64,000 bases of DNA, from NCBI GenBank assembly GCA_022072455.1, contig JAJVHY010000017.1, positions 62,001 through 126,000 of the forward strand. The letters are read 5' to 3'. The position numbers were made by a program, and so were the translations under genes. Of this stretch, positions 63,974 to 64,000 are shown piece by piece; the stretch's first letter is position 1; each line of letters starts with the position of its first letter. This DNA comes from Verrucomicrobiia bacterium (GTDB lineage Bacteria > Verrucomicrobiota > Verrucomicrobiia > Palsa-1439). The notes beneath the pieces are model-generated. The model saw only the letters and a list, made by a program, of their open reading frames with translations, was not told the origin of the DNA and did no database searches.

Positions 63974-64000
63974 TGGTGGGATAGTACGAAGCTGTGATGG

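Overview
The window is one contiguous piece of a GC-rich Gram-negative chromosome, most likely from the phylum Verrucomicrobiota. The best evidence is the 16S rRNA gene: positions 48865-48882 carry the variant of the EUB338 site known to be typical of Verrucomicrobia (EUB338-III target). The protein content agrees: an MsbA-like exporter, lipoproteins, two ExbB/ExbD sets, a MoxR-DUF58-BatA cluster and many exported proteins of PVC type. I see no transposase, integrase, phage gene or CRISPR array. Genes are packed tightly and very often coupled by 4-base ATGA or GTGA overlaps.

Layout. 1-4705 (minus): MoxR ATPase, DUF58 protein, BatA-like VWA protein and the start of a further VWA-like membrane protein. 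4787-9575 (plus): a GH127-type glycosidase, type I dehydroquinase (aroD) and a GH36 alpha-galactosidase. 9655-16465 (plus): a compact six-gene unit of FecR-like anti-sigma factor, TPR protein, ExbB, ExbD, an unusual FHA-membrane-proline-rich-CBM9 protein and an ECF sigma factor. 16422-23246 (minus): secreted subtilase, right-handed beta-helix protein and phosphodiesterase. 23328-25606 (plus): lipoprotein trio LpoB-like, COG3014-like, YcfL-like. 25616-31707: an exported Tyr/Pro-rich protein, an FGE-fold protein, the nucleoside salvage operon (pyrimidine phosphorylase, purine phosphorylase, cytidine deaminase), an exported repeat protein and a PA2779-like protein.

31750-36647 holds a divided ebo-type metabolite cluster (EboE, a TIM-barrel isomerase, EboF, EboC) with a TPR gene between its halves. 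36683-37906: acidic zinc-ribbon protein, MBL hydrolase and HU. 38033-40742 (minus): Maf, TonB-like protein, ExbB, ExbD. 40767-47321: hemW, a membrane hydrolase-like protein, a large exported protein, cysE, a cysteine desulfurase and an alpha/beta hydrolase. 47293-48000: a family 2 glycosyltransferase.

48094-53774 is a complete rRNA operon: two promoters, 16S, tRNA-Ala(TGC), tRNA-Ile(GAT), 23S, 5S and terminator, with clear processing stems around 16S and 23S. After it come a zinc ribbon-PTS EIIA fusion, a DNA methyltransferase coupled to a putatively secreted nuclease-like protein, aroK, queG, an exported protein, an orphan MsmK/UgpC-type ATPase, msbA, a DUF374 acyltransferase, purE, a long hairpin and a lytic transglycosylase.

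The strongest candidates for something undescribed are the 9655-16465 unit, read as a sigma/anti-sigma-controlled Ton-like complex whose TonB position is taken by a protein with an FHA-like cytoplasmic domain and a CBM9-like periplasmic domain, and the methyltransferase gene coupled to a gene with a signal peptide and a restriction-enzyme-like motif. All functions here are inferred from reading the sequence; no database search was possible.
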